A DNA stretch of 21,437 nucleotides, from assembly GCA_947565475.1 (NCBI GenBank), contig CANOGI010000007.1, positions 1-21,437 of the forward strand, given 5' to 3'. How positions within the stretch are numbered: the first letter of the stretch is position 1; every line of letters starts with the position of its first letter. The notes under the pieces were generated by a model, which saw nothing but the letters and a program-made list of their open reading frames with translations, ran no database searches and was not told where the DNA came from. The position numbers were made by a program, and so were the translations under genes. Positions 20,987 through 21,437 of this stretch are shown in pieces. Origin of the DNA: an uncultured Eubacteriaceae bacterium (lineage in GTDB: Bacteria > Bacillota > Clostridia > Lachnospirales > CAG-274).

Positions 20987-21177
20987 TTTAACCGACAGAG
21001 GAAGACCCTCGCTTTTAAGTGGGGTACTTACTATTGCATTCGGGAAGAGTGCAAGTCAGGCTGCGAGGGCGAGCGGCAAAACGAAGTTTTACGACCAGCC
21101 TCACGCTGAATACAAATGCGAATGTTTTCGCCGTCGGTTACGAGAATTTTGTTATACAAAAATTCGATTAGTCTTGA
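20987..21177 (+). repeat. Interspersed structured element, copy 5 (full length)
   Basis: About 191 bp, the best plus-strand reference copy. Head TTTAACCGACAGAGG; first stem AAG-ACCC/GGGT-ACTT; block GTCAGGCTGCGAGGGCGAGC; hairpin CAAAAC-GAA-GTTTTA; CGACCAGCCTC; CTGAATACAAA; hairpin GCGAA/TTCGC (21118-21131); closing arm GTCGGTT (21133-21139) pairing with AACCGAC (20990-20996); tail hairpin (21144-21165); GATTAGTCTTGA. It lies upstream of the coiled-coil gene, where that gene's promoter would be expected. Confidence 0.85.
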
Positions 21178-21282
21178 ATTGACTAATGAAGCTAAACGCT
21201 TCTTAATAAGTTTATTACTGTAATAATTATATCGGCGAAAATGAGGAAATTCTTAACATAAGACTTCTTTTGAGAATATAAT
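21178..21282. other. AT-rich spacer between repeat copies
   Basis: No gene seen. Contains AGACTTCTTTTG (21261-21272), shared with the flagellin upstream region. Confidence 0.35.
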
Positions 21283-21318
21283 TTTAACCGACGGAGGAAG
21301 TGTAAACTCACGCTTATA
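21283..21318 (+). repeat. Head of a further copy of the interspersed element
   Basis: TTTAACCGACGGAGGAAGTG matches the heads of the other copies, then passes directly into the second repeat family, the same sort of junction as at 8627/8628. Confidence 0.6.
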
Positions 21319-21373
21319 GTCAAATCACTTGAAAAGGAGCGAAAGGAGGCGAGATAAAAATTGTTTTTACAAG
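21319..21373 (+). repeat. Second repeat family, copy b
   Basis: GTCAAATCACTTGAAAAGGA, GCGAAAGGAGGCGAGATAAA and TTTTTACAAG, close to identical with the minus strand of 8628-8682. What follows to the window edge (21374-21437) includes CGTAG/CTACG and GGCTGGAG and is not identified. Confidence 0.75.
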
Positions 21374-21437
21374 GAAGCGGCTGGAGAGCGTAGTCGAAAG
21401 CCTACGCCGACTGACGATGACACAGTAAAAAGGATTT

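Overview
This window looks like chromosomal DNA from a low-GC, spore-forming member of the Clostridia that degrades plant polysaccharide. Three things support this. It has the classic Firmicutes cluster mazG - hup - rqcP(yabO) - yabP - yabQ - divIC, a SpoIIM-like sporulation membrane protein, and a very large secreted pectin methylesterase with an N-terminal dockerin. Ribosome binding sites are strong AAGGAGG types, and neither tRNA encodes its CCA end. A pectin-specialist gut or rumen lineage (for example something Monoglobus-like) would fit, but that is inference and cannot be settled from this window.

Layout. 1-1246 (-): asnS, cut by the window edge. 1247-2273: about 1 kb of AT-rich intergenic DNA with inverted repeats, ending in a hairpin that carries an 11-G tract just before the next gene. 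2274-8027 (+): 1917-aa dockerin/pectinesterase/Ig-like multidomain protein. 8028-8785: terminators, two copies of an interspersed structured repeat and tRNA-Pro(CGG). 8786-9337 (+): SpoIIM-like protein. 9572-10423 (-): TIM-barrel sugar isomerase/epimerase. 10531-10603 (-): tRNA-Val(TAC). 10961-15353 (-): malic enzyme, mazG, hup, rqcP, yabP, yabQ, divIC. 15630-15860 (-): small secreted His/Cys-rich peptide. 16335-18068 (+): alpha-phosphoglucomutase. 18471-19316 (+): extended-SDR NAD-dependent epimerase. 19380-20144 (-): short divergent flagellin. 20399-20965 (-): coiled-coil protein of unknown function. 20966-21437: repeats.

How it fits together. The minus-strand cluster combines housekeeping (NTP clean-up, nucleoid protein, ribosome rescue, division) with spore-coat assembly (YabP/YabQ). 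It begins with a malic enzyme that overlaps mazG by 4 nt. Phosphoglucomutase and the epimerase on the plus strand suit sugar-nucleotide and envelope polysaccharide synthesis. The pectinesterase supplies outside-the-cell pectin de-esterification.

The least ordinary content is of three kinds. (1) A family of about 110-190 bp intergenic elements occurs at least five times, plus fragments. It has a repeated multi-hairpin architecture and compensatory stem changes, and it is mixed with at least two other short repeat families. (2) An orphan short flagellin sits beside an uncharacterised coiled-coil protein with no other flagellar gene. (3) There is a branched, possibly pseudoknotted hairpin at the 3' end of hup. 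I see no CRISPR array, transposase, integrase or phage gene.
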